A stretch of DNA of 64,000 nucleotides from Hippopus hippopus (Eukaryota > Mollusca > Bivalvia > Cardiida > Cardiidae): the NCBI GenBank assembly GCA_946811185.2, contig OX328099.1:39977299-40041298 (forward strand), written 5' to 3'. The translations under genes and the position numbers were made by a program. Under the pieces are notes generated by a model, which saw nothing but the letters and a program-made list of their open reading frames with translations, searched no databases and had not been told where the DNA came from. This document shows positions 43,377 through 53,075 of the stretch, piece by piece (the stretch's first letter is position 1; every line of letters starts with the position of its first letter).

Positions 43377-43606
43377 GCTTCACCGTTTACAAAACGATAA
43401 AATTTTAGGCTTGTCCAATTCGAAAGCATTTGAAGACGACAAATTAAATATGTTTTTAATCAAATGTTTTGCCTTTGAAGGGACAAAAAAACTTGTGGGA
43501 AAATCAGAAAATGCCGGTCTATCAGCGTTTTCTCCTATTCCCACAATGTCTTAAAAAGCATTCTTTCTCAGGGTCGTTAAAACACGGATTGTTTTGTAAA
43601 GGGTTT
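43377..43606 (+). repeat. Family B MITE
   Basis: CGTTTACAAAACGATAAAAT, CTTGTCCAATTCGAAAGCAT, hairpin AGAAAATGCCGGTCTATCAG / CGTTTTCTCC, GTTAAAACACGGATTGTTT. Confidence 0.78.
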
Positions 43607-43636
43607 TGAAGGGCGAACTCTTTTCCTGCTATGGAC

Positions 43637-43768
43637 CCACTTTAGGGAAAGTGTAGACCAAGATCAGGTGGCCAGCCACGTAAACAATTATCTATAGATG
43701 ATCGAATGGCCGACTTCTCCAACTTCCATACGCGCTGTCCGATCTTTGATCTACACTGTCCGCCTTGC
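43637..43768. repeat. Family A core split by a 60-bp insert
   Basis: AAAGTGTAGACCAAGATCAG is separated from GCTGTCCGATCTTTGATCTA by about 60 bases that begin GTGGCCAGCCACGTAAAC. A similar stretch lies at 21667-21715. Confidence 0.55.
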
Positions 43769-43811
43769 ATGTCGATGGCAGAAAAATGTATTGTAAAACT
43801 AAAACAGAAGT

Positions 43812-43959
43812 TGCGTTTTCTCCTCTAACGATATTTCCTGCTCTTTCACTGACAAATTAAGTTATTTGAGCCACATTCCATTTGACGTCTGCAACTACTA
43901 CTACCAACGCGCTACCAACACGAGGGAGTCAACAATTTTGTTGTCTGAAGAAGAGTTAA
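43812..43959 (-). repeat. Family B right part, truncated
   Basis: CGTTTTCTCCTCTAACGATA, GACAAATTAAGTTATTTGAG, CGTCTGCAACTACTACTACC and CAATTTTGTTGTCTGAAG, ending at TTAA 43956-43959, which also begins the next A copy. Confidence 0.6.
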
Positions 43960-44164
43960 CCCTTATCCTGCTAAATAAGTAAAATGTAACTTTCAAACCG
44001 ATAGTATAAACCAACATATTTCTATTTCAAGGGTATGTTCTTTTGGGGGAAAAATATCTCCTTATCGGACAGTGTAGATTCAAGATCAGACTGCACGTTC
44101 CGTGCAGTCTGACCTTGATCTACACTGTCCGCAAGAGGTCCTTGAGTCACGTTTAGCAGCCATT
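43956..44164 (-). repeat. Family A TTAA MITE
   Basis: TTAACCCTTATCCTGCTAAA begins it. The hairpin GATCAGACTGCACGTTCCGT / GCAGTCTGACC is intact. The right end stops at GTTTAGCAGCC, lacking AAGGGTTAA. Confidence 0.87.
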
Positions 44165-44370
44165 TCGCCCAGAACAATAAGAACAGCACGTCCTGGTACG
44201 AACATTTGAATATAATAGACTTTCAAACCACAGTAACTGCCAGTGAATTTAATGCAGTTGTACTAATTACAGTGTAGAGCTATAAATGTCCGTGTTGGCT
44301 GACACAGCCCCTAATTGACCTGTTCCGCCCAACTCCCTTCCGCAAAAATGGGTCGCTGACCTTTTTGTGA

Positions 44371-44603
44371 TTTGTTTGTTTGTTTGAATGGTGTTTTACG
44401 CCACTTTCAACATTATTTCAGTCATATCACAGCGACAGCTCACATATTTATGTTTCCCTGGGTTTCACCACTACTAGGCTGGGGCTCTGAAGTGTCTTGC
44501 CCAAGGACGCTCCTGTGAAAAGCCCAGTGGAGCCAGCGAGGCTCGAACCCGGGGCCTCCAGGTCACGAGTCCTACACTTTACCACTGAGCCACACAGGAG
44601 CCC
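44371..44603 (-). mobile_element. Complete tRNA-derived SINE (S2b) with target duplication
   Basis: Read on the minus strand from 44603: GGGCTCCTGTGTGGCTCAGT at the tRNA-like start (A box GCTCAGTGGTAAAG), GGGTTCGAGCC at the B box, then a body with AGTGGTGAAACCCAGG and GACTGAAATAATGTTGAAAG, ending in a (CAAA)n tail at 44371-44386. Flanked by GACCTTTTTGTGA (44358-44370) and GACCTTTCTGTGA (44604-44616), a 13-bp duplication with one mismatch. The length of 233 bp is typical of a SINE. Confidence 0.9.
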
Positions 44604-44691
44604 GACCTTTCTGTGAAATGCGCTACATGTATTGGCGAAATATACTCTATCACATGCTTCCATTCGACTTTATGGGTTACAAAAACGAATC

Positions 44692-44948
44692 TAAGCCATA
44701 CTCTGGGAGAGGCAGTTTTAATGCATCCCCTACATTTATTATACAAAATAAGGTCATCACACAATTACGGATCCATAAAATCCATTTTGTCTAACTACTA
44801 GCTAAATCTTGAGGTAGGATAGTCCTTGGACATGCAGACAATTTACCAAAAGCAAAAAGTTTCGACACAGATCAGCGGACTGCGCGGGTTGACCTTAGTT
44901 GATACTTTCTGAACGTGCAATAAACCACTTTTCACAAAGCATGGCTTA
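44692..44948 (-). repeat. Family C MITE with shortened hairpin
   Basis: ATTACGGATCCATAAAATCC and CATTTTGTCTAACTACTAGC identify C. The hairpin lost part of its left arm (CACAGATCAGCGGACTGCGC). It ends CACAAAGCATGGCTTA, five bases before an E copy. Confidence 0.8.
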
Positions 44949-44952
44949 TAAT

Positions 44953-45215
44953 TGGCTTGCAACACGCGAAAAGGGGCATTCGGACATTTGCGTAAAGTGT
45001 CGTGTCGGATCAGCCTGCGCAGTCCGCGCAGGCTTATCCGAGATGGCACTTTACGACTACATTAGATTTTGTTCTACAGTAGACCTGCGCAAAACAGAAA
45101 ATTACATAAAAACGGAAAGTGTCGTTTCGGATTAGCCTGCGCGGACTGCGCAGGCTGATCCGAGACGACACTTTACGCAAATGTCCGAATGCCCCTTTTC
45201 GCGTGTTGCAAGCCA
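44953..45215 (-). repeat. Family E MITE, complete, inverted
   Basis: TGGCTTGCAACACGCGAAAA and TTTTCGCGTGTTGCAAGCCA are near-perfect inverted ends. The hairpins lie at about 44993-45058 and 45116-45176. The spacer reads CTACAGTAGACCTGCGC, so the element is inverted relative to 26262-26525. Confidence 0.92.
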
Positions 45216-46179
45216 TATGTAAAACGGGCATGTCTTTTACTAGACGGTACAGCAGGAGTGTATACATGTGTTATCCATTTGTTTGTGAACAATTTGATGC
45301 TTGCATTCTGCATCCTTTTTAAGTTATAACGTCCTCAGATAAATTTTGAACTGCATGTAGGCCCTACCGCGAATATAATGGAAATAGAATTTTCAGCCTT
45401 TAAAGAAATATTTGAAAATCATATCACTTAATTTCCGGTAACAATCTGCAATTGTGTGTGTTTTTTGCGATTCTAAGAAACAGTGTAAGAACAGTCACAT
45501 TATTCTTCAAGAATCATTTCATTTGTGGACCGCAAATGCAATATTTATCAGTAATTCTATCTTGTCCGTCTCGTTAAGGGTCAAATAAGTTTTTCTCCTA
45601 AACATTCACTTAACTGTTCAAATAATTGTTGTGTTTATATTTAACAATTAATTCCAATGTATACTGTTTAAGCCAAATGACAAAGGAGTGAATATACGGC
45701 AACCCAAATACTGGCTCTGATGTCGATGGCAAAGGGAAAGCAAGGATTTCAATGAACATGAACGTTTCGTTACCGTTCACACTTTGTAGGCTAATTACAG
45801 GTTAGGTTTTATATGATTACAAGTGACAGGACCCCATAATTTGTAATTAATGTCGGGGTGTCGGCATGTTTATTGAAAATGCAAAACCATAAACTTTGTG
45901 TCCATTACAAGATGAATGGATATAAAGCCAATGTCCTGAACTCTGGCTTTCCATTAATGCTTTGATGCGAATTCCTTTGTAAATTTTTGAAGCACAATGG
46001 TACTTTTTGGGCTGCTATTCAGCACAGTAAGTGAAATTTAATACGATTCTACTTCAAAACATCGCTGCGGATCAGAAGAGCATTTTAATCCGTTAATGTA
46101 CACGCCAGTTTAGGAACTACAAAAAAAAATTCATTGAATTCCTCGAAAAAAAAGTGTTAGTGAGAAAAAGTATATCGAT
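45216..46179. other. No recognised feature
   Basis: AT-rich DNA without recognised repeats or exons. Confidence 0.45.
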
Positions 46180-46275
46180 TTTTCAGCATTATTGAAAATA
46201 CTGTGGGAAAAGGTACATTTTCTTGTTACAAGCAATTGCTCTTTCTCCAAAGATGTTTCCCAAAAGTGTCAAATC
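46180..46275 (+). repeat. Family B remnant
   Basis: GAAAATACTGTGGGAAAAGG and TTGCTCTTTCTCCAAAGATG recall the B centre. Outer arms are not recognisable. Confidence 0.35.
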
Positions 46276-47810
46276 GTTTTTGGACAGTAATGGGGAGAGA
46301 TTCAAAGAAGCATGTCCTCTGAGTATACTTTATTGATTGGGTACAAATTTGATATTCGTACGACTATGTTACTTGTATATCTGTTATACCGCGGCGACAG
46401 TTCACGTGGTCATTCTTCCTGCACCATCAAAACCGGGCTTAAGGTACCAGGCTTTGATAAAAGACACTTTCCACGTGACTGACTTCAGCGAGGACTGAAC
46501 AAGGAATATCGATGATACATTAGCTTTGCGAGAACTTTTCCTTGGTTTTTTTTTTTTCAAAATTATTTGGTATTCTTCGTATTTGCGAATCTGTGTCTTT
46601 TTGCGATACTTTGAACTTAAATAAGTTTGCAGTGTAAATTATTATCGTCGCTGACAAAAAAAATGATGTATGGACTGAAATTAAAGGAACTTTCACGAAA
46701 ACTGAGCAAAGATTCAAATCTTTATAGTTATCGATTCGATTTTTGGCTAGAGAAATATCTTGGTTTTATTTCGTTTAGAAATAATGCAAGTGAACGTTTG
46801 CACTTTCAGTGTGCCCTTTCACACTTGTTTGTGCTTCGAACGAAGCCTTTTCAATCGGTTGCTTTTTCTTGAACATACAGTTTTGAAAGTTCAGATATTC
46901 CTTATGCAGGTTCCCGGCAGCTTCCAAGAGAATTACTAGGTCAGCCATTTTGTTCAGTGACATCTTGCTGACAAGCAGACTTGAAAATTGACATGTCTTG
47001 TCAAAACAACGAAGTCGCAGACCCCTAGCGTCGTTTTTTCGTCAGTTTTGAAACTTTGGCAGTACATGCCGTAAAATACTGTTGAAACACGTTGATAAAT
47101 TGGAGAAATTATTTGAAACGAGTACTTTTTCTGTTTTAACGAAGATTCTGTCTATAACAAAGTTTTTATCTTTTTTACACTTTACTAAATTACCAATTTT
47201 GCCGCAATATTTCCTCATATTTTCCTGCATTTAAGAAGGGCGTAGCGCCTATTACACACAATACTTTACTGTGTAATGTAAATCAAAGGACTCAAAGTCC
47301 TGAAAAGCGGATTAAGCTACGATGTCGTGTGATGAATAAAAAACAATCCGTTACATGTAATGCATGTATATGTAATTAGTCAGTAAAGTTAGCAAGGGCA
47401 AGGACAGTCGAAGTTGTTCTGCGAAGCGGGACGCGCAGTAACTGTTATTTTATCACTCATTAAGGAGAAGTAATTTGATACATCAATCTGACGCGCTTTT
47501 CTGCTGGTATAAGATTTAGGACTGTATGCACACGACTATATATACGGCAGTTTCAAATAAAGAGGTCGGGTGTACTAGCTAAAACTGAAAGTAGATTGAG
47601 TGGAGCGCAAGCTTGTATGTTATAGAATTTGACTCAGGTCAAATCGGTAACATAGTACAGAAACTAGTATTCAAAACTGAAAGTGAGCGCGCATGCGTCG
47701 TTACGCATGATGTATTTGGTTCCGGCCAGATCCATCACAGTAAGCGGATTTGCTTTACAAATCGGCTAAAAAGAAGAACACTTTAGAGAATAATGTCTTT
47801 CACACTGATA
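46276..47810. other. Mostly unassigned; faint SINE relic
   Basis: A possible degenerate S2b SINE lies at about 46335-46490 (TCTGTTATACCGCGGCGACA, GACACTTTCCACGTGAC). Otherwise no repeats or convincing exons were found. Confidence 0.4.
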
Positions 47811-47959
47811 ATTTTTACCGAACAATCTGTTTTTTTTACGACTTTGGGTAGAATTTTTTAAAACACTGGTTGCCATCATTTTCTCCTTTTCCCACAATGT
47901 CCTCAGAAGTCTTTTTCTTCAGGGTCGCTAAAACTCGGGATTGTATGGTAAAGAGTTAA
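47811..47959 (+). repeat. Family B with internal deletion (unit 1)
   Basis: TTTTTACCGAACAATCTG joins directly to the right hairpin arm (CATCATTTTCTCCTTTTCCC); the left arm is deleted. TTAA closes it at 47956-47959. First B of the tandem unit. Confidence 0.75.
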
Positions 47960-48264
47960 ACTACATCTTCTGATTGTTTTTTCCTGCTGTTGCATTTTCC
48001 ATTGTACACATTATGAATGTTTGCGGTGCAGAAGTTCTCAGGTTTATTCACGTAACTTGTGGAGAAAAATAGCTTTCCCACGCAGATCGAAAATCAAGAT
48101 CGGTTATCATCAATGGAAAATGTTGAAATGTCAAGTTGCCTTGTTTCAATCGTCATGTTTTCTTTTGTAGCAATTGCAATTATTATAAACCATATAAGAG
48201 AATGTCGTGATTGCGATGGCGTTATCACACTGTTTCCTGTCAGCTGTAAGCTATTTTAGCCCGT
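47960..48264 (+). repeat. Tandem-unit spacer, copy 1
   Basis: GTTGCATTTTCCATTGTACA, GCAGAAGTTCTCAGGTTTA, TTCCCACGCAGATCGA and CTCAAGTTGCC-like sequence all recur in the same order about 518 bp downstream. A 66-codon frame here is not kept open in copy 2. Confidence 0.8.
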
Positions 48265-48492
48265 TTAACCCTTTACTAGACAAAAAAAAAAAAATAGATT
48301 AGTCCAACTTAAAAGTATTTGCAGACGACAAACTGAATGTGACTCGTGATGTAAACTGTTTTTGAAGGGGCAGAAAACGTTGTGGGAAAGGAGAAAATGC
48401 TGCTTATCATCACTTTCTGGTTTTCCCAAGTGTTTTCAACAGCCCTCATTATCAGCGTCGTCAAAACTCGAGATTGTATGGTATAGAGTTAA
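48265..48492 (+). repeat. Family B (unit 2)
   Basis: TTAA at 48265-48268 and 48489-48492; A13 run near 48283; hairpin GGAGAAAATGCTGCTTATCA is partly decayed. Confidence 0.82.
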
Positions 48493-48768
48493 ACAACATC
48501 TTTTGATAGTTGCATTTTCCATTGTACTCTATTAAATTTTGCGGCGCAGAAGTTCTCAGGTTTACCTATGACGTAATTGTCAGAGATAATCTTCCCACGC
48601 AGATCGACAAATAACATCGGTTAGCATCAATGGAAAATGGCGTTGAACTCTCAAGTTGCCTTGTTTCAATCGATATTTTGTAGCATCTGCGATTATTATT
48701 ATCTGTTTTTTAGCATGTCATAATTATGGTAGCGTTATCACACTGTTTCTTTTCGGCTGTAAACTGGT
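48493..48768 (+). repeat. Tandem-unit spacer, copy 2
   Basis: GTTGCATTTTCCATTGTACT, GCAGAAGTTCTCAGGTTTAC, TTCCCACGCAGATCGACAAA and AGTTGCCTTGTTTCAATCGA match copy 1 with small indels. Confidence 0.82.
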
Positions 48769-48989
48769 TTAACCCCTTTAATCGTTTACCAGACGAAAAC
48801 AGAATTAGACTAGTCCAATTGAAAGCCTTTGCAGACGGCAAATTTAATGTGACTCAAATGAAGTTACTTGTCTTATGAAGGGATGAAAAACGTTCGGGGA
48901 AAAGGAAAAAAATGCTGGTTACCACAACGTTTTCAAAAGGCTTTTTCGTCTGGGTCGCTAAAACTTGAGATTGTGTTGTAAATGGTTAA
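48769..48989 (+). repeat. Family B (unit 3)
   Basis: TTAA at 48769-48772 and 48986-48989. The right hairpin arm is mostly deleted (AAATGCTGGTTACCACAACG). A short match to the spacer start (ACATCTTTGACTGTTTTTG) follows, then homology ends. Confidence 0.8.
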
Positions 48990-49167
48990 TACAAAGCACA
49001 TCTTTGACTGTTTTTGTGGTCTATGTCGATCAGCCTCAGACTTCACAGCATAGAGTCTGCTCTTTTCAACACTGTCCGATGTTTAGGGAGATGTCCAATT
49101 GAAATAGACTTGAAGAAGAAATATTGCTTAAACCTTTTCTCAGACTGAAAGTGTATCCGGACAATAG

Positions 49168-49395
49168 GTTGACCCTTTGTCACGTGACAAAATCTTACAC
49201 TGGTCCAAGTCCAAAGCACTTGCAGGTACGAAATGGTATGTTGCTCAAATGATGGGATTTGCTTTAGAAATGGAGAAAATATTTTGGGAAAAAGAGAAAA
49301 TGCTGGTTACCAGCATTTTCTCTTTTTCCCAAAATATTTTCAAAAGGCCTCTTTCTCGTGGTATTGAATCTGGGGATTCTGTGGTAAGGATTTAA
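49168..49395 (+). repeat. Family B MITE
   Basis: ACGTGACAAAATCTTACACT, hairpin AGAGAAAATGCTGGTTACCA / GCATTTTCTCT, and TTAA at 49392-49395. The stem carries the paired changes CCAAAATATT / AATATTTTGGG relative to CCACAATGTT elsewhere. Confidence 0.87.
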
Positions 49396-49589
49396 AAAAG
49401 AGAATCATTATAGCCCAGAATCACTACATGTCACTGTGTACCATTGAGAGTATAGTCAATTGTTATCTCTCACATGACCTATTGACCTGTCTTTTTTTTT
49501 TTTCTTTTTTAATCGGGCTGACCCAATTTAAAAATTGATATCATCAAGACAAATATTCTAAACCAGTTTGATGAACATCAGCGTAAAAA

Positions 49590-50645
49590 AAATTTGGCCT
49601 CTACACTATACACATTTTTTTTTCTAGCAGTTGTCCAAGTGACCTACTTTTTGACCCGACATGACTCATTTTTATACTAAGGATATTTTCATGGCGAGCA
49701 TTTTGACCAACTTTTATGAATATTGGGCTGAAAACGCGGCCATTAGAGTGTACACAAGCTTTTTCTAAGATTTGTTCACGAGACCCACTTTGTGACCAGA
49801 TACGACCCGATTTCGAATTTGCACTAGATATTGTACCGACAAACATCATGACCATTCTTATGAGTACGGGTCCGAAAAAGTTGTCTGTACAGAGTACACG
49901 ATGTTTTTCCAAGATTTGTTCCAGAGGTTTTTTGTTTTTTTACCCTACGTAACCCGTTTTGAAACTCGTTAGAGATATAACAAGACAAAAATTCTGACCA
50001 GTTTTCATGAGTTCGGTCCGAAAATGTGGTCTTTGGAGTGTACACAGTTTTTTTTTTTTCTAAAATTAGATGCAGTAACCTACTTTCCCACCACACACAT
50101 CCCTCTTTCAAATGATGTGAGATATCATCAAGAAAAACATTCTGACCAACTTTCATGGGTATGGGACTGAAAATGTGACCTCTACAGTGTAAACAAGGTT
50201 TTTCCTAAAATTTGTGCCGGTGGCCTAAATGTTTATGTAAAATGATCCATTTTCGAACTTCTCTGAGATATTAAGAAAAATACTCTGACGAATTTTCATG
50301 TGTCTCGGACTGAAAACGAGGGCTATACAGTGTACACAAAGTTTTTCTTAGATTTGTCCAAGTGATATGACAATATTTTAATTTTTGATGAGATTTGTCC
50401 CTGTGAACTACGTTTATTTTCAACGTGACCCGTTTTCAAAGTTTTCCTAGATAATTATCACGTAAAAACATTCTGACTAAGTGCCAATAGTATCGGACAG
50501 AAAATGTTGCTTTTACAGTGTACAAAAAGTAACAGACGGACGAGGCACAATGCATTGCGCAAGACGGACGACGCATGACGGACAACATACACAGTATGAT
50601 CACAAAAGCTCACCTTGAGCACGTCGTGATCAGGTGAGCTACGAA
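49590..50645. repeat. Degenerate ~145-bp tandem array with palindromic cap
   Basis: The motif AGTGTACACAAGCTTTTTCT or variants recurs at about 49597, 49747, 49890, 50036, 50187, 50330 and 50517, giving six to seven units. Each unit also has a 'tttc-atg-gt-tcgg-ctgaaaa' segment. It ends in GACGGACGA-rich sequence and AAGCTCACCT...AGGTGAGCT (about 50606-50640). Open frames of up to 110 codons in it are by-products of the repeat. Confidence 0.8.
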
Positions 50646-50684
50646 GTGGTAAAAATAAGATGTGGATATATATCATGGGATAAA

Positions 50685-50795
50685 TAAAGATGTGAACAAA
50701 AAAAGAAAATGCATATCACTAGCATTTTCTATTTCAAAATGTTTTCAAAAGCCTTCTTCTGGAAGAAAAAATCCAAACCCCTTTAACATAGGGTT
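50685..50795 (+). repeat. Family B remnant
   Basis: AGAAAATGCATATCACTAGC, then ATTTTCTATTTCAAAATGTT and AAAAGCCTTCTTCTGG, with GGGTTAAG at the end. Confidence 0.55.
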
Positions 50796-50828
50796 AAGAC
50801 ACGTATAGTGCCGTATTTAGACATGATA

Positions 50829-52120
50829 CGAGGGACGTTCAATAAGTAATGCCCCTGACCCACTTCCCATAGCAGTAGAGCAACGAAACTTGGCACAGTT
50901 ATTAGTCTTTCTCTAGATAGGAACCACCCAGAGTTATGCATTTCTCCCATCGTTTGATGCAGCTCTGGAGACCGTTTTTGTAGAACATCCCAGGTTGGTC
51001 CTCCAACCACGACGTGACTTCAGAAATCAAGGCTGCATCATCTGGGAAACGCTTTCCTTTCAAAAACAACTTCATGGCTGGGAAGAGGTGAAAGTCAGAG
51101 GGTGCAAGGTCAGGAGAGTAGGGAGGATGGGGGAGGATTTCATAGCCACACGCCCGTGCTTCTGATCTGGCGACATGCGAGTTGTGGACCGGAGCGTTGT
51201 CCTGCAGGAGGAAGATACCTTTGCTGATCTTGCCCCGCCTCTTGATTTTGATAGCTTCTCTTAATTTCCTCAAAGTGAAGCATAATAGGCTCCTGTAATT
51301 GTGGTACCCTTTGCCAGGAAATCTGTCATCACTACTCCGTCCTGGTCCCAGAAGACTGTGAGCATGATCTTGCCAGCGGAGGGCTGCACCCTTGCCTTCT
51401 TTGGAGGTGGTGAGGCCAAGTGCTTCCACTGCATTGACTGGGCTTTGGTCTCTGGATCATAGTGATAGACCCCGGTTTCATCCTGTGTAATCAGTCTTTT
51501 GAAAAACTTTGACTCATCTTCTTGGCACATCTCCAAATTCATCCTCGAGCACTCGACGCGTTCTCGCTTCTGGAAAGGTGTGAGCAACCTCGGAATCCAT
51601 CTGGCAGACACCTTATGCATATGCAAATGGCCATGAATGATAGTTTCCACAGACCCTGTACTAATCTTGACCTCTTGGGCTATTTGGCGAATAGTAATGC
51701 GCCGATCTTCCAAAATGGCAGCCTCAACTTGACGGACAGATGCCTCATCAATGGCAGAAGGGGGGCGACCAGGTCTGGAAGCTGTTTCAACAGACTTCTG
51801 GCCATGTTTGAATTCACGATGCCAGCATTTTACAAGGTCATATGATGGGGCATTATCACCATAAGTTTCTTTCATTTCATCAAAAGTCTCCAGTGGTGTG
51901 CGTCCTTTCAAATACAAAAACCGGATCACTGCGCGACACTCAACAGGCTCCATTTCACACCTGACTCAGTTCAAACACCTGTAAATCAGAAACCACAATT
52001 AGTTCAGAGCTGTAATCTGCCACATAACCCATAGAGATATAAAACATTGCACATGCAAAATTTCAGCTAGATCAGACAACTGGAAGTGGGTCAGGGGCAT
52101 TACTTATTGAACGTCCCTCG
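50829..52120 (-). mobile_element. Mariner element, complete, perfect TIRs
   Basis: Perfect 39-bp inverted repeats, beginning CGAGGGACGTTCAATAAGTA, lie at 50829-50867 and 52082-52120. The element is bounded by TA (50827-50828 and 52121-52122), the mariner target duplication. It is 1,292 bp long, the normal size of an autonomous mariner, and contains one transposase reading on the minus strand. The left flank ACATGATA and right flank TATCATGA happen to be near-complementary. Perfect TIRs point to recent insertion, unlike the worn MITEs around it. Confidence 0.97.
50902..51953 (-). pseudogene. Mariner transposase, one frameshift
   Basis: This is a DDE/D transposase that would cut and rejoin the element's ends in the nucleus. 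The ATG at 51953 opens 227 codons. Residues 1-110 are the helix-turn-helix DNA-binding region, with a GRPP linker at 62-65 between its two halves. WIPRLLT is at 119-125, and the first catalytic Asp is in TQDET (residue 158). That frame stops at 51270. The protein continues in another frame to the stop at 50902 with FLLQDNAPVHNSH (second Asp) and YSPDLAPSDFHLF (third Asp), 34 residues apart, the D34D spacing of mariner. The span of 1,052 nt is one base short of a 350-residue frame, so a single lost base near 51270-51290 explains the break. No other disruption is seen. A sequencing or assembly error in that T-run is possible. Confidence 0.93.
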
Positions 52121-52567
52121 TATCATGAAACATATTTTGTATTTTGTGTATGGATTTTCCAAGCCTTGTGGCTTCCATGAGACTGCTTCAGTCTGGAGTG
52201 CCTCCGAAGCGTATACATCAAATAGATAAAAAGAAAAAAGATAAGGATACAATTCATGATAATGGATCTTTTTGGGAAAATTGCCACGTGTGAAATGTCA
52301 GGGTTACACACGTGTGACACATGAACATAATGTCAAAGACTTGTGAATCCGTATTTTAGAACGAGTTATAGGATTTTTTTTGTCACTAACAAATTATATT
52401 GGTCGATTGCGTCAGTAAATCCATTAATGGATAGACTAATCAGCCAATCAATCAGTCATTCAACATTATGTAAAAGAAGCCGTCTGTCTTTTGGCAACTT
52501 TTACTAACACTCAGTTCACCATGGAAAACTTAAAGATATAAATTCGCGTTTCTGCTCTTTGAACTTC

Positions 52568-52815
52568 CACAGGCTGGCTAAATTCTTTCACGGGAGTGGT
52601 GATAGTCTTGCGATAGGGCTCATTCCTCTCTCATCGCTGATAATTGTTTCGACGATGTTTATGTGGGAAAGCAGCCAGTGGCTTGGAAAGAAAGGTGGGA
52701 GAACTACTGGTCAAAGAAACTCCAAAACAGCGTAAATATGTGCACTGGCCGCCGCGATAGAACTGAAACAATGTTGAAAACGAGGCTAACATCAAAGAAA
52801 CAAACAAAATTCTTG
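52568..52815 (+). repeat. S2 SINE, head missing
   Basis: AGGCTGGCTAAATTCTTTCA, GTGGTGATAGTCTTGCGATA, TGTGGGAAAGCAGCCAGTGG, and the 3' end AACTGAAACAATGTTGAAAA with a short CAAA-type tail. Same body as the SINE at 38596. Confidence 0.72.
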
Positions 52816-52895
52816 AACAGCAATACCTGGTACGACTTTCCAGGTGTCCAAACGCAAGCACTAAAAGATGTCTTTGGTGTAGAGACTGAAAATCA

Positions 52896-53075
52896 GGTCC
52901 GATATTCACTAACCATTCCAAACTGTATTCATAGTCAAATATAAGTAAAGAAAGAAACGCAATTTCTGAATAGCTAAACCAAATGGTTTAGCCAATCAGA
53001 ATTTGCGTTACTTTAGAAAACCCTTTGAAAATAGACTGAGAGTGTTATTAAGAATGATAGGTGAAAACTGGCCCA
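52896..53075. repeat. Family D palindrome MITE, diverged
   Basis: GGTCCGATATTCACTAACCA pairs loosely with GAATGATAGGTGAAAACTGG. The apex is CTGAATAGCTAAACC / GGTTTAGCCAATCAG, so only one CCAAT box survives. Confidence 0.83.

Noticed and set aside
48059..48259. 66-codon frame with a hydrophobic stretch, in the tandem-unit spacer
   Set aside because: The corresponding frame in the second spacer copy is interrupted soon after its start, so no coding constraint is seen.
49601..50156. Frames of 103 and 110 codons with similar peptides
   Set aside because: They come from the ~145-bp tandem array and are not conserved between units.
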